Source: Lawsonibacter sp.
GTDB lineage: Bacteria; Bacillota; Clostridia; Oscillospirales; Oscillospiraceae
Assembly (NCBI GenBank): GCA_022793355.1
Contig: JAAWCR010000183.1
Span: 1 to 8,023 of the forward strand
Direction of reading: 5' to 3'
Length of the DNA stretch: 8,023 nt
The notes beneath the pieces were generated by a model, which was given only the letters and a program-made list of their open reading frames with translations, was not told the origin of the DNA and made no database searches. Positions 1-4,923 of the stretch are shown in pieces (within the stretch, counting starts at the first letter, position 1; each line of letters begins with the position of its first letter). Made by a program: the position numbers and the translations under genes.

Positions 1-1853
1 AGCTGATGGGCGAGTTCCTCACCAACGCCCAGGGCGAGGACGTGGTGGCCGGCGTGCGCACCCCCATGCCCATCCAGGAGATGGCTGAGAAGTTCCCCGA
101 GGCCTTCGCCCAGTTCACTGACGTGTGCAAGAAGCTGGAGGACCACTACCGGGACATGCAGGACATGGAGTTCACCGTGGAGCACGGCAAGCTCTACATG
201 CTTCAGACCCGCAACGGCAAGCGCACCGCCGCCGCCGCCCTGAAAATTGCCTGCGACCTGGTGGACGAGGGCATGATTGATGAGAAGAAGGCGGTGGCCA
301 TGATCGACCCCCGCAACCTTGATACCCTGCTTCACCCCCCGTTTGATCCCGCCGCCCTAAAGAAGGCCACCCCCGTGGCCTCCGCCCTGCCCGCCTCTCC
401 CGGCGCGGCCTGCGGCAAGATTGTATTCTCCGCCGACGATGCCAAGGAGTGGGCTGCCCGGGGCGAGAAGGTGTGCCTGGTCCGCCTGGAGACCTCCCCC
501 GAGGATATCGAGGGCATGGTGGCCTCCCAGGGCATCCTCACGGTCCGGGGCGGCATGACCTCTCATGCTGCCGTGGTGGCCCGGGGCATGGGCACCTGCT
601 GCGTATCTGGCTGCGGCGCCATCAAGATGGACGAGGAGAACAAGAAGTTTGAGCTCAATGGCCGCACCTACGTGGAGGGCGACTGGATCTCCCTGGACGG
701 CTCCACCGGCAACATCTACGGCGAGGCCATCCCCACCGTGCCCGCCTCCATCTCCGGCGAGTTTGGCCGCATCATGGCCTGGGCCGACAAATACCGCCAG
801 ATCGACGTGCGCACCAACGCCGACAATCCCCGGGACACTGTCCAGGCCGTCAAGTTCGGCGCCCAGGGCATCGGCCTGTGCCGCACTGAGCACATGTTCT
901 TTGAGGAGGACCGCATCCCCGCCATCCGGGAGATGATCTGCTCCGACACCGTGGAGCAGCGTGAGAAGGCCCTGGCCAAGCTGGAGCCCATGCAGCAGGG
1001 TGACTTTGAGGCCATGTACGAGGCCCTGGAGGGCCGTCCCATGACCGTCCGCGTCCTGGACCCCCCGCTGCACGAGTTTGTCCCCACCGAGGAGGAGGAC
1101 ATTGCGCAGATGGCCAAGGACATGGGCAAGACCGTGGCCGATATCAAGGCCATCATCGCCGGCCTCCACGAGTTCAACCCCATGATGGGCCACCGTGGCT
1201 GCCGCCTGAGCGTCACCTTCCCGGAGATTGCCCGGATGCAGACCCGCGCCGTTATCAAGGCCGCCCTGGCTGTCCAGGCCCGCCACCCCGAATGGACCAT
1301 GGTGCCCGAGATTATGATCCCTCTGGTGGGCGAGCTGAAGGAGTTTGCCTATGTAAAGAGCATTGTCACCAGCGTGGCTGACGAGCTGATCAAAGAGGCC
1401 GGCTCTGATATGAAGTATCAGGTGGGCAACATGATCGAGATCCCCCGGGCCGCCATGTGCGCCGATGATATCGCCCCCCACTCCGACTTCTTCTCCTTCG
1501 GCTCCAACGACCTGACCCAGCTGGTCTTTGGCTTCAGCCGGGACGACGCGGGCAAGTTCCTAGACGCCTACTACGAGAAAAAAATCTATGAGAGCGATCC
1601 CTTCGCCCGTCTGGACCAGCACGGCGTGGGCCGCTTGATTGCCAACGCCTGCCGGTGGGGCCGCTCCACCAATCCCGGCGTACACCTGGGCATTTGCGGT
1701 GAGCACGGCGGCGATCCCTCCTCCGTCATGTTCTGCCACGATATCGGACTGGACTACGTGTCCTGCTCCCCCTTCCGTGTTCCCATCGCCCGCTTGGCCG
1801 CCGCCCAGGCAGCCATAGCAAATCCCAGAGCGACCGACAACAAGTTGTCGTAG
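1..1853 (+). CDS. ppdK: Pyruvate, phosphate dikinase (C-terminal part, 5' truncated by window edge)
   Basis: PPDK interconverts pyruvate + ATP + Pi and phosphoenolpyruvate + AMP + PPi in the cytoplasm; in anaerobes it often works in glycolysis or gluconeogenesis. The reading frame is open from the left edge, so the ATG at 6 is an internal Met, not the start. Numbering from that Met gives 615 visible residues. The swivelling phosphohistidine domain carries GGMTSHAAVVARG, with the catalytic His at residue 187 (564-566). The PEP/pyruvate TIM barrel shows GLCRTEHMFF (Arg293), VRVLDPPLHEF (Arg349), MIEIPRAA (Glu478), FGSNDLTQ (Asn501) and GICGEHGGDPSSV (Cys564). From memory these match Arg561, Arg617, Glu745, Asn768 and Cys831 of the Clostridium symbiosum enzyme at a near-constant offset of 267-268. 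About 260-270 N-terminal residues, most of the ATP-grasp domain, therefore lie outside the window. All visible catalytic residues are intact. A short tail (NPRATDNKLS) follows the usual family end near AAQAAI. The stop is TAG at 1851-1853. Identification is very secure. Confidence 0.97.
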   Translation, partial: LMGEFLTNAQGEDVVAGVRTPMPIQEMAEKFPEAFAQFTDVCKKLEDHYRDMQDMEFTVEHGKLYMLQTRNGKRTAAAALKIACDLVDEGMIDEKKAVAMIDPRNLDTLLHPPFDPAALKKATPVASALPASPGAACGKIVFSADDAKEWAARGEKVCLVRLETSPEDIEGMVASQGILTVRGGMTSHAAVVARGMGTCCVSGCGAIKMDEENKKFELNGRTYVEGDWISLDGSTGNIYGEAIPTVPASISGEFGRIMAWADKYRQIDVRTNADNPRDTVQAVKFGAQGIGLCRTEHMFFEEDRIPAIREMICSDTVEQREKALAKLEPMQQGDFEAMYEALEGRPMTVRVLDPPLHEFVPTEEEDIAQMAKDMGKTVADIKAIIAGLHEFNPMMGHRGCRLSVTFPEIARMQTRAVIKAALAVQARHPEWTMVPEIMIPLVGELKEFAYVKSIVTSVADELIKEAGSDMKYQVGNMIEIPRAAMCADDIAPHSDFFSFGSNDLTQLVFGFSRDDAGKFLDAYYEKKIYESDPFARLDQHGVGRLIANACRWGRSTNPGVHLGICGEHGGDPSSVMFCHDIGLDYVSCSPFRVPIARLAAAQAAIANPRATDNKLS

Positions 1854-1883
1854 GGCAATAACACCTAGGCGCTGTTTGCAGAG

Positions 1884-1904
1884 CTTCGGCAAAATTGCCG
1901 GAAG
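1884..1904. other. Small imperfect hairpin downstream of ppdK
   Basis: CTTCGGCAA and TTGCCGGAAG form an imperfect inverted repeat with one bulged G at 1900. It has no T-run after it, so it is unlikely to terminate transcription alone. It sits 30 bases after the ppdK stop and just before the large palindrome at 1917-1952. It could protect the 3' end of the ppdK mRNA. Its core (GGCAAAATTGCC) resembles the centre of the larger palindrome (GGCAATATTGCC). Confidence 0.3.
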
Positions 1905-1916
1905 TCCACTATACCG

Positions 1917-1952
1917 AAAATCGGGTTGGGCAATATTGCCCAACCCGATTTT
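1917..1952. terminator. 36-bp perfect palindrome, probable bidirectional intrinsic terminator
   Basis: The arm AAAATCGGGTTGGGCAAT (1917-1934) is followed directly by its exact reverse complement (1935-1952), with no mismatch. In RNA this gives a GC-rich stem (CGGGUUGGGC with GCCCAACCCG), an A/U apex and flanking A and U tracts. The plus strand continues as GATTTTGTATTTCC, a reasonable U-rich tail. The minus strand has only the four U that belong to the stem. It lies 63 bases after the ppdK stop and about 200 bases beyond the araR stop on the other strand, as expected for a shared terminator between convergent genes. Termination is better supported on the plus strand. Confidence 0.8.
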
Positions 1953-1983
1953 GTATTTCCTGACGTAAGGTAACATAACCATT

Positions 1984-2133
1984 TTGACGGCTTGTTGTCT
2001 TGCTTCTTTTTATACGGCGATACTCGTCACGTCTGCACCGATCTACCTGGGGCTAGAGCCGATGGAGAAAAAGCATCTGCCCAGCCATGCGGAGTTTTAT
2101 ATCATGAGCTATTCCTTTGCGGAGGGGAATTGA
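1984..2133 (+). CDS. Doubtful 49-codon ORF or gene remnant with a hydrophobic N-terminus
   Basis: The stretch between the terminator and araR contains a frame open from 1969 to a TGA at 2131-2133. From a TTG at 1984 it would encode 49 residues: a hydrophobic stretch (around CCLASFYTAILVTSAPIYLG, enough for one membrane helix), then a polar tail with PMEKKHLPSHAEF. The later codons favour G or C at the third position (about two thirds by my count), as in neighbouring genes, which is the main reason to suspect past or present coding. Against it: there is no ATG at a suitable place, and the nearest purine-rich stretch (AAGG at 1967-1970) is 13 bases from the TTG. No promoter is evident after the terminator. 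I do not recognise the protein. It could be a small membrane peptide, the 3' end of a deleted gene, or chance. Confidence 0.2.
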   Translation: MTACCLASFYTAILVTSAPIYLGLEPMEKKHLPSHAEFYIMSYSFAEGN

Positions 2134-2158
2134 GGTCCTTAAGCGACGAGGGTATTCG

Positions 2159-3226
2159 TCAGCTGCTCTCCTTCTCCATCAACACCCAGGGGATTACCAT
2201 AGATTGGCACTTCTCGCCCCTGAGTTGGCGCAGCATCAGGTCGGCGGCCAGCTCCCCCAAATTCTGCGTTCCGTGGGAAAGGGAGGTGATGCGGGATGGG
2301 GCCAGCTCGCTGTACTGGCTGTTGTCGAAGCTGACCACAGCCATTTCTTCCGGAACCCGAACCCCGCGCTTCCGCAGCTGGGTCACCACACGGATGGCCA
2401 CCTCGTCGTTGTAGCAGACAATGGCGCTGCACCCGGCGAAACCGTCCAGGAGGGAGTTGACAAAGGACTCGGAGTGGAAGGAGCGCCTGGCCTCCGTATT
2501 GTACCAGAAAATCTGACCGTCCTCCAGGGGCAGCTCCAGGTCCCGCAGGGCCTCGGCATATCCTGCGTAGCGCAGCGTGCCCTGCATATCGTCGTTTTTA
2601 AAGATTCCGGCGATGTTCTGATGCCCCTTTCGGCTGAGGTACTCTACCAGAAGCCGACCTCCGCCATAGTTGTCCGCCAGTACCGAGGGGGTGCCAGACA
2701 TCTCCGGGTAGCTTCCGTTGATAAAGACCAGCCGAACCCCTTGTTCATTCAGCTTGCGGTACAGGTCCAGATTGGGATTGGGCAGCGCCGTCTTGCTCCC
2801 CTCTACCAGCACGCCGTCCAGAGAACCCATGGTCAGCAGAGCCTGCAAAATCTTCCGCTCGGTGGAGATTTGGTTTTGTGTGGCGAAGAGGAGGGGGGCG
2901 CTGCTGTTGGCGGTTAAGACACGCTCCATTCCCTGTAAAATATTCGGAAAAATGTAATCGCTGATGTAGGTGGTGACCACCGCAATGGTGCAGTTCAAAA
3001 GCGTCTCCGGCTCCGTGCGCTCCCGCAGGTGGGAGCCGCTGCCCTGTCTGCGGGTGATGAGCCCCTCATGCTCCAACACCGACAAAGCCCGTCGGACGGT
3101 CTGCCGGCTGATTTGAAACCGCTGGCAGAGGAGCTGTTCTGTTGGAAGCAGCTGCTTGCTGCTGTACACGCCGCTTTCAATCTCCGTCCGTAGGGAGTTG
3201 GCGATGGACTGGTACTTCGGAGCCAT
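2159..3226 (-). CDS. araR: AraR-type transcriptional repressor (GntR winged helix + LacI-type sugar-binding domain)
   Basis: This is a 355-residue cytoplasmic regulator. Residues 4-70 form a GntR-type winged helix-turn-helix: LPTEQLLCQRF, then SRQTVRRALSVLEHEGLI as the recognition region and RRQGSGS as the wing. Residues 78-350 are a periplasmic-binding-protein-like effector domain of the LacI/GalR kind. This domain closely resembles Bacillus subtilis AraR from memory: TTYISDYIFP (85-94), VEGSKTALPNPN (141-152), FINGSYPEM (168-176), GIFKNDDMQG (207-216), CYNDEVAI (271-278) and VVSFDNSQYSELA. The length also matches (B. subtilis AraR is about 360). In that family L-arabinose releases the protein from DNA. 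The start ATG at 3224-3226 is set by AAAGGAGG 8 bases upstream; the stop is TGA at 2159-2161. It is divergent from a sugar ABC transporter, its likely target, and is probably self-repressed because a GTACAAAT box overlaps its own -35. Family assignment is firm; arabinose as effector is inferred. Confidence 0.93.
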   Translation of the reverse strand: MAPKYQSIANSLRTEIESGVYSSKQLLPTEQLLCQRFQISRQTVRRALSVLEHEGLITRRQGSGSHLRERTEPETLLNCTIAVVTTYISDYIFPNILQGMERVLTANSSAPLLFATQNQISTERKILQALLTMGSLDGVLVEGSKTALPNPNLDLYRKLNEQGVRLVFINGSYPEMSGTPSVLADNYGGGRLLVEYLSRKGHQNIAGIFKNDDMQGTLRYAGYAEALRDLELPLEDGQIFWYNTEARRSFHSESFVNSLLDGFAGCSAIVCYNDEVAIRVVTQLRKRGVRVPEEMAVVSFDNSQYSELAPSRITSLSHGTQNLGELAADLMLRQLRGEKCQSMVIPWVLMEKESS

Positions 3227-3234
3227 AGATTGGG

Positions 3235-3242
3235 CCTCCTTT
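3235..3242 (-). promoter_or_regulatory. Ribosome binding site of araR
   Basis: Reading the minus strand, AAAGGAGG precedes the ATG with an 8-base spacer. This strong Shine-Dalgarno sequence fixes the araR start codon. Confidence 0.85.
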
Positions 3243-3292
3243 GTGGAACCGTCAGATTTTTAGCGGATACCCGAAGAAAGCGGGGATTCCAC
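3243..3292 (-). promoter_or_regulatory. Stem in the araR leader ending next to the ribosome binding site
   Basis: In the araR mRNA leader, GTGGAATCC near the predicted 5' end can pair with GGTTCCAC lying one base before AAAGGAGG. That gives eight base pairs with one bulged A. A smaller CCCG/CGGG hairpin can form inside the loop. The stem does not bury the Shine-Dalgarno sequence but stops directly beside it, so it may stabilise the mRNA or tune translation. It matches no riboswitch class I recognise. Confidence 0.35.
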
Positions 3293-3305
3293 CAATTATA
3301 AGGAC

Positions 3306-3334
3306 AGTATAACATATTTATCAAATTTGTACAA
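3306..3334 (-). promoter_or_regulatory. araR promoter
   Basis: On the minus strand, TTGTAC (3334-3329) is followed by a 17-base spacer and TATACT (3311-3306). A TG one base before the -10 makes it an extended -10 promoter, offsetting the weak -35. Transcription would start near 3299, giving a leader of about 73 bases. The -35 is part of the TTGTACAAAT operator candidate, so bound AraR would block polymerase. Confidence 0.65.
3325..3334. promoter_or_regulatory. Candidate AraR operator at the araR promoter
   Basis: ATTTGTAC at 3325-3332 is the exact reverse complement of the GTACAAAT box found twice at the transporter promoter. With two more bases it contains the perfect palindrome TTGTACAA (3327-3334). 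It overlaps the araR -35. From memory, B. subtilis AraR boxes are built from similar ATTTGT...ACAAAT arms around GTAC cores. A one-mismatch copy (TTTTGTAC) lies at 3409-3416. Confidence 0.55.
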
Positions 3335-3362
3335 CGATAAAAAATTTGTCTGTATATGTATT

Positions 3363-3377
3363 TTGCAACCGATTGAA
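3363..3377. promoter_or_regulatory. cre-like (CcpA) sequence
   Basis: TTGCAACCGATTGAA at 3363-3377 agrees with the catabolite-responsive element consensus WTGNAANCGNWNNCW at all fixed positions but one (A instead of C at 3376). It lies about 65 bases upstream of the predicted araR start and over 300 bases upstream of the transporter promoter. That position is not typical for direct road-block repression of either. Short degenerate consensus matches are common, so support is modest. Confidence 0.25.
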
Positions 3378-3385
3378 CGGGTGGC

Positions 3386-3412
3386 AAGCGGGCGTAAATG
3401 TCCCCGTTTTTT
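3386..3412 (+). terminator. Terminator-like hairpin inside the divergent region
   Basis: AAGCGGG (3386-3392) can pair with CCCGTTT (3403-3409), including one G-T pair, around a 10-base loop, with the T-run continuing to 3412. An alternative stem pairs AACGGG (3376-3381) with CCCGTT (3403-3408). No plus-strand gene lies upstream between it and the araR promoter. It could insulate against antisense transcription from araR or end a short untranslated transcript. Confidence 0.35.
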
Positions 3413-3414
3413 GT

Positions 3415-3434
3415 ACAGGAAAATACAGGAAAAT
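3415..3434. repeat. 10-bp perfect tandem duplication
   Basis: ACAGGAAAAT occurs twice in a row with no spacer or mismatch. It directly follows the TTTTTTGTAC stretch. It could be replication slippage or a pair of protein-binding sites one helical turn apart. Confidence 0.7.
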
Positions 3435-3502
3435 GCACATAAGTTTGTCGGAATTTGCAGTCTGCCGAAAAGCGGCGAAATACCAAAAGGAATTTATGCA
3501 AA

Positions 3503-3529
3503 TTGCCCTGCCTTTTGGGCGGTTTTTTT
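3503..3529 (+). terminator. Second terminator-like hairpin inside the divergent region
   Basis: GCCC (3505-3508) pairs with GGGC (3517-3520) around an 8-base loop, extended by two wobble pairs, and is followed by seven T residues (3523-3529). The stem is short but the T-run is the clearest in the window. It lies about 170 bases upstream of the transporter promoter, so it would stop transcripts arriving from further upstream. Confidence 0.4.
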
Positions 3530-3589
3530 GTCTGTCTCAAAAAGAGTACCATTAGATAAAATGGTTATAATCCGCTGATTTGACAGTAG

Positions 3590-3618
3590 ATTATAATTTT
3601 TTCCGTAAAAATTATAAT
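3590..3618. repeat. AT-rich 12-bp perfect inverted repeat
   Basis: ATTATAATTTTT (3590-3601) and AAAAATTATAAT (3607-3618) are exact inverted copies around the 5-base spacer TCCGT. The sequence contains TATAAT on both strands, but I find no -35 hexamer at a proper distance. A perfect TTGACA at 3580-3585 is only 6 bases from one TATAAT and 27 from the other. It may be a binding site, a curved or easily melted segment upstream of the transporter promoter, or a weak RNA hairpin. Confidence 0.55.
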
Positions 3619-3687
3619 TTGTTCTTATTTTAACGAAAATGTATCACAAATTTGTATTGTTTATTTTCTGGAAAATCAAAAAATACA

Positions 3688-3718
3688 GTACAAATTGTTG
3701 ACGTGAGGGGGTACAAAT
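3688..3718. promoter_or_regulatory. Candidate AraR operators flanking the transporter -35
   Basis: The 8-mer GTACAAAT occurs as a direct repeat at 3688-3695 and 3711-3718. The first copy ends two bases before the -35; the second lies in the spacer and touches the extended -10. A near copy (GTACAGAT) follows at 3729-3736, around the predicted transcription start. A third exact copy, inverted, sits in the araR promoter. The placement predicts repression. The boxes are direct half-sites rather than the inverted pair expected for a LacI/GntR-type dimer, so the true operator may be wider. Confidence 0.55.
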
Positions 3719-3726
3719 GCTATACT
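3698..3726 (+). promoter_or_regulatory. Strong housekeeping promoter of the transporter operon
   Basis: TTGACG (3698-3703), a 17-base spacer and TATACT (3721-3726) give a near-consensus sigma-A promoter, and TGC just before the -10 makes it an extended -10 type. Transcription should begin near 3733, leaving a leader of about 45 bases before the binding-protein gene. Confidence 0.85.
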
Positions 3727-3776
3727 GAGTACAGATTCAAACTTGGAGCGCAAATTTTAGAAAGTGAGGAAATAAA

Positions 3777-4820
3777 ATGAAAAAGATTCTTGGCATTGCT
3801 TTGGCAGCGGCTATGACCCTGTCCCTGGCCGCCTGCGGCGGAAACAACAACACCCCCTCCGGCGGCAGCGCCTCCAGCAATCCCCCGGCCAACAACAGCA
3901 GCGCGGGAACCAGCACCCCTGATCCCGCGCCCGGCGGCGAGCTGATCACCGTGGGCGTGATTAACAACGACCCCAACGAGTCCGGCTACCGCACCGCCAA
4001 CGACGCAGCCATGCGCGCCACCTTCACCGAGGACAACGGCTATAAGGCCACCTTCTACAACAACAATGACGCGGCCCAGCAGATTGCCACCGCCCAGCAG
4101 ATGATTCAGGACGAGGTGGACTTCCTCCTGCTGTCCCCCGCCTCCACCACCGGCTGGGACACCGTCCTTCAGGACGCCCAGGCCGCCGGCACCCAGATCA
4201 TTCTCTTTGACCGTATGCTGGAGGCGGACGAGAGCATGTACGCCGCCGCCGTGGTGTCCGACATGCCCGCCGAGGGCAAGACCGCCGTGGACTGGCTGGC
4301 TGCCCAGGGTCTCAGCGAGTACAACATCATCCACATCCAGGGCCACATGGGCTCTGACGCCCAGCTGGGCCGCACCGGCGCACTGGATGAAAAAGTGGCC
4401 GCCGAGGCCAGCTGGAACTACGTCACCCAGCAGACCGCCGACTGGGATGAGGCCACTGCCCGCACCATCACTCAGTCCGTGATTGACTCCGGCAAGCCCT
4501 TCAACGTAATCTACGCCGAGAACAACGGTATGGCCCGGGGCGCTGTGGCCGCTCTGGACGCCGCTGGCATCACCCACGGCAAGGACGGCGACGTTATCGT
4601 CATGGGCTTTGATAGCGACAAGTGGGCTATGGAAGCGGTTCTGGAAGGCAGCTGGAACTACATGGGCCTGTGTAACCCCATGCAGGCGGAGACCGTTGAC
4701 GGCATCATCAAGGACCTGATGGCCGGCAAGGCGCCTGCGCAGAAGAAAATCTTCACTCCCGAGCAGGGCTTCGACGCCGCCACCATCACCGCCGAGGATG
4801 TGGCCACCTACGGCACCTAA
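3777..4820 (+). CDS. ytfQ: Sugar ABC transporter substrate-binding lipoprotein (YtfQ-like)
   Basis: This is an extracytoplasmic lipoprotein that captures a monosaccharide and delivers it to the membrane complex. Residues 1-20 are a lipoprotein signal peptide: MKK, a hydrophobic core and the lipobox LAAC with Cys20 as the lipid-bearing residue. A low-complexity Asn/Ser/Gly/Pro linker runs to about residue 53. The mature domain is a type I periplasmic-binding fold. Features shared with E. coli YtfQ (galactofuranose-binding), from memory, are NESGYRTAND (67-76), LLLSPASTTGWDTVL (117-131), ILFDR (142-146), EGKTAVDWL (166-174), IYAENNGM (245-252) and GFDSD (277-281). The length of 347 is normal for the family. 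The ATG has GAGGA 6 bases upstream; the gene ends in tandem TAA stops. It is first in the operon. The symbol is a family label only: relatives take galactofuranose, L-arabinose, fructose, ribose or xylose, and the adjacent AraR favours arabinose or a related pentose. Confidence 0.88.
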   Translation: MKKILGIALAAAMTLSLAACGGNNNTPSGGSASSNPPANNSSAGTSTPDPAPGGELITVGVINNDPNESGYRTANDAAMRATFTEDNGYKATFYNNNDAAQQIATAQQMIQDEVDFLLLSPASTTGWDTVLQDAQAAGTQIILFDRMLEADESMYAAAVVSDMPAEGKTAVDWLAAQGLSEYNIIHIQGHMGSDAQLGRTGALDEKVAAEASWNYVTQQTADWDEATARTITQSVIDSGKPFNVIYAENNGMARGAVAALDAAGITHGKDGDVIVMGFDSDKWAMEAVLEGSWNYMGLCNPMQAETVDGIIKDLMAGKAPAQKKIFTPEQGFDAATITAEDVATYGT

Positions 4821-4858
4821 TAACAGTGCATACAGAGTGAACAGTATCACGTGACCCG

Positions 4859-4892
4859 ACACGCGGCGCGGCATGTCAGCCGCGCCGCGTGT
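4859..4892 (+). terminator. Perfect 14-bp intercistronic hairpin (attenuating terminator or mRNA stabiliser)
   Basis: ACACGCGGCGCGGC (4859-4872) and its exact complement (4879-4892) enclose a 6-base loop. Only a few T follow (TTTCATCAT), so termination would be partial at most. It lies 38 bases after the first binding-protein stop and 31 bases before the ATPase start. Such structures between a binding-protein gene and its transporter genes usually protect the upstream mRNA from 3' exonucleases or reduce read-through, giving more binding protein than membrane complex. Confidence 0.75.
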
Positions 4893-4923
4893 TTCATCAT
4901 AAAAAGAATGGAGGCGCATCCCT

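Larger units (their letters stand above)
3227..3776. other. AT-rich divergent control region between araR and the transporter operon
   Basis: These 550 bases contain no convincing gene; the short frames within them lack good codon bias. The base composition is clearly richer in A+T than the flanking genes. The region holds the araR leader and promoter (to 3334), the transporter promoter (3698-3726), recurring GTACAAAT boxes and a cre-like sequence. It also holds two plus-strand terminator-like hairpins, a 10-bp tandem repeat and a long AT-rich inverted repeat. The stretch 3435-3580 has no clear regulatory element apart from one of those hairpins. At this length the region is longer than two simple promoters need. 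Confidence 0.7.

Noticed and set aside
357..1481. Long minus-strand frame (374 codons) across ppdK
   Set aside because: It is antisense to the conserved PPDK catalytic core. Its His/Gly/Leu-rich composition is the usual mirror of a GC-biased gene. It has no recognisable domain.
2117..2917. Plus-strand frame (266 codons) opposite araR
   Set aside because: It is antisense to well-conserved AraR domains and lacks a ribosome binding site or recognisable domain.
3346..3555. Short frames (69-83 codons) in the divergent region
   Set aside because: They have no GC3 bias and no recognisable domain, and they run through terminator-like hairpins and a tandem repeat. A sub-frame starting at 3496 has AAAAGG upstream but only 19 residues across a hairpin and T-run, so chance is more likely.
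3580..3618. Second promoter from TTGACA (3580-3585) with the nearby TATAAT sequences
   Set aside because: The spacers are 6 and 27 bases, far from the 16-18 needed; no other -10 lies at the right distance.
3325..3718. CRISPR array or iteron-like origin from the repeated GTACAAAT boxes
   Set aside because: The boxes are 8 bp, irregularly spaced, in both orientations and tied to promoter elements. There are no long repeats, unique spacers or replication genes.
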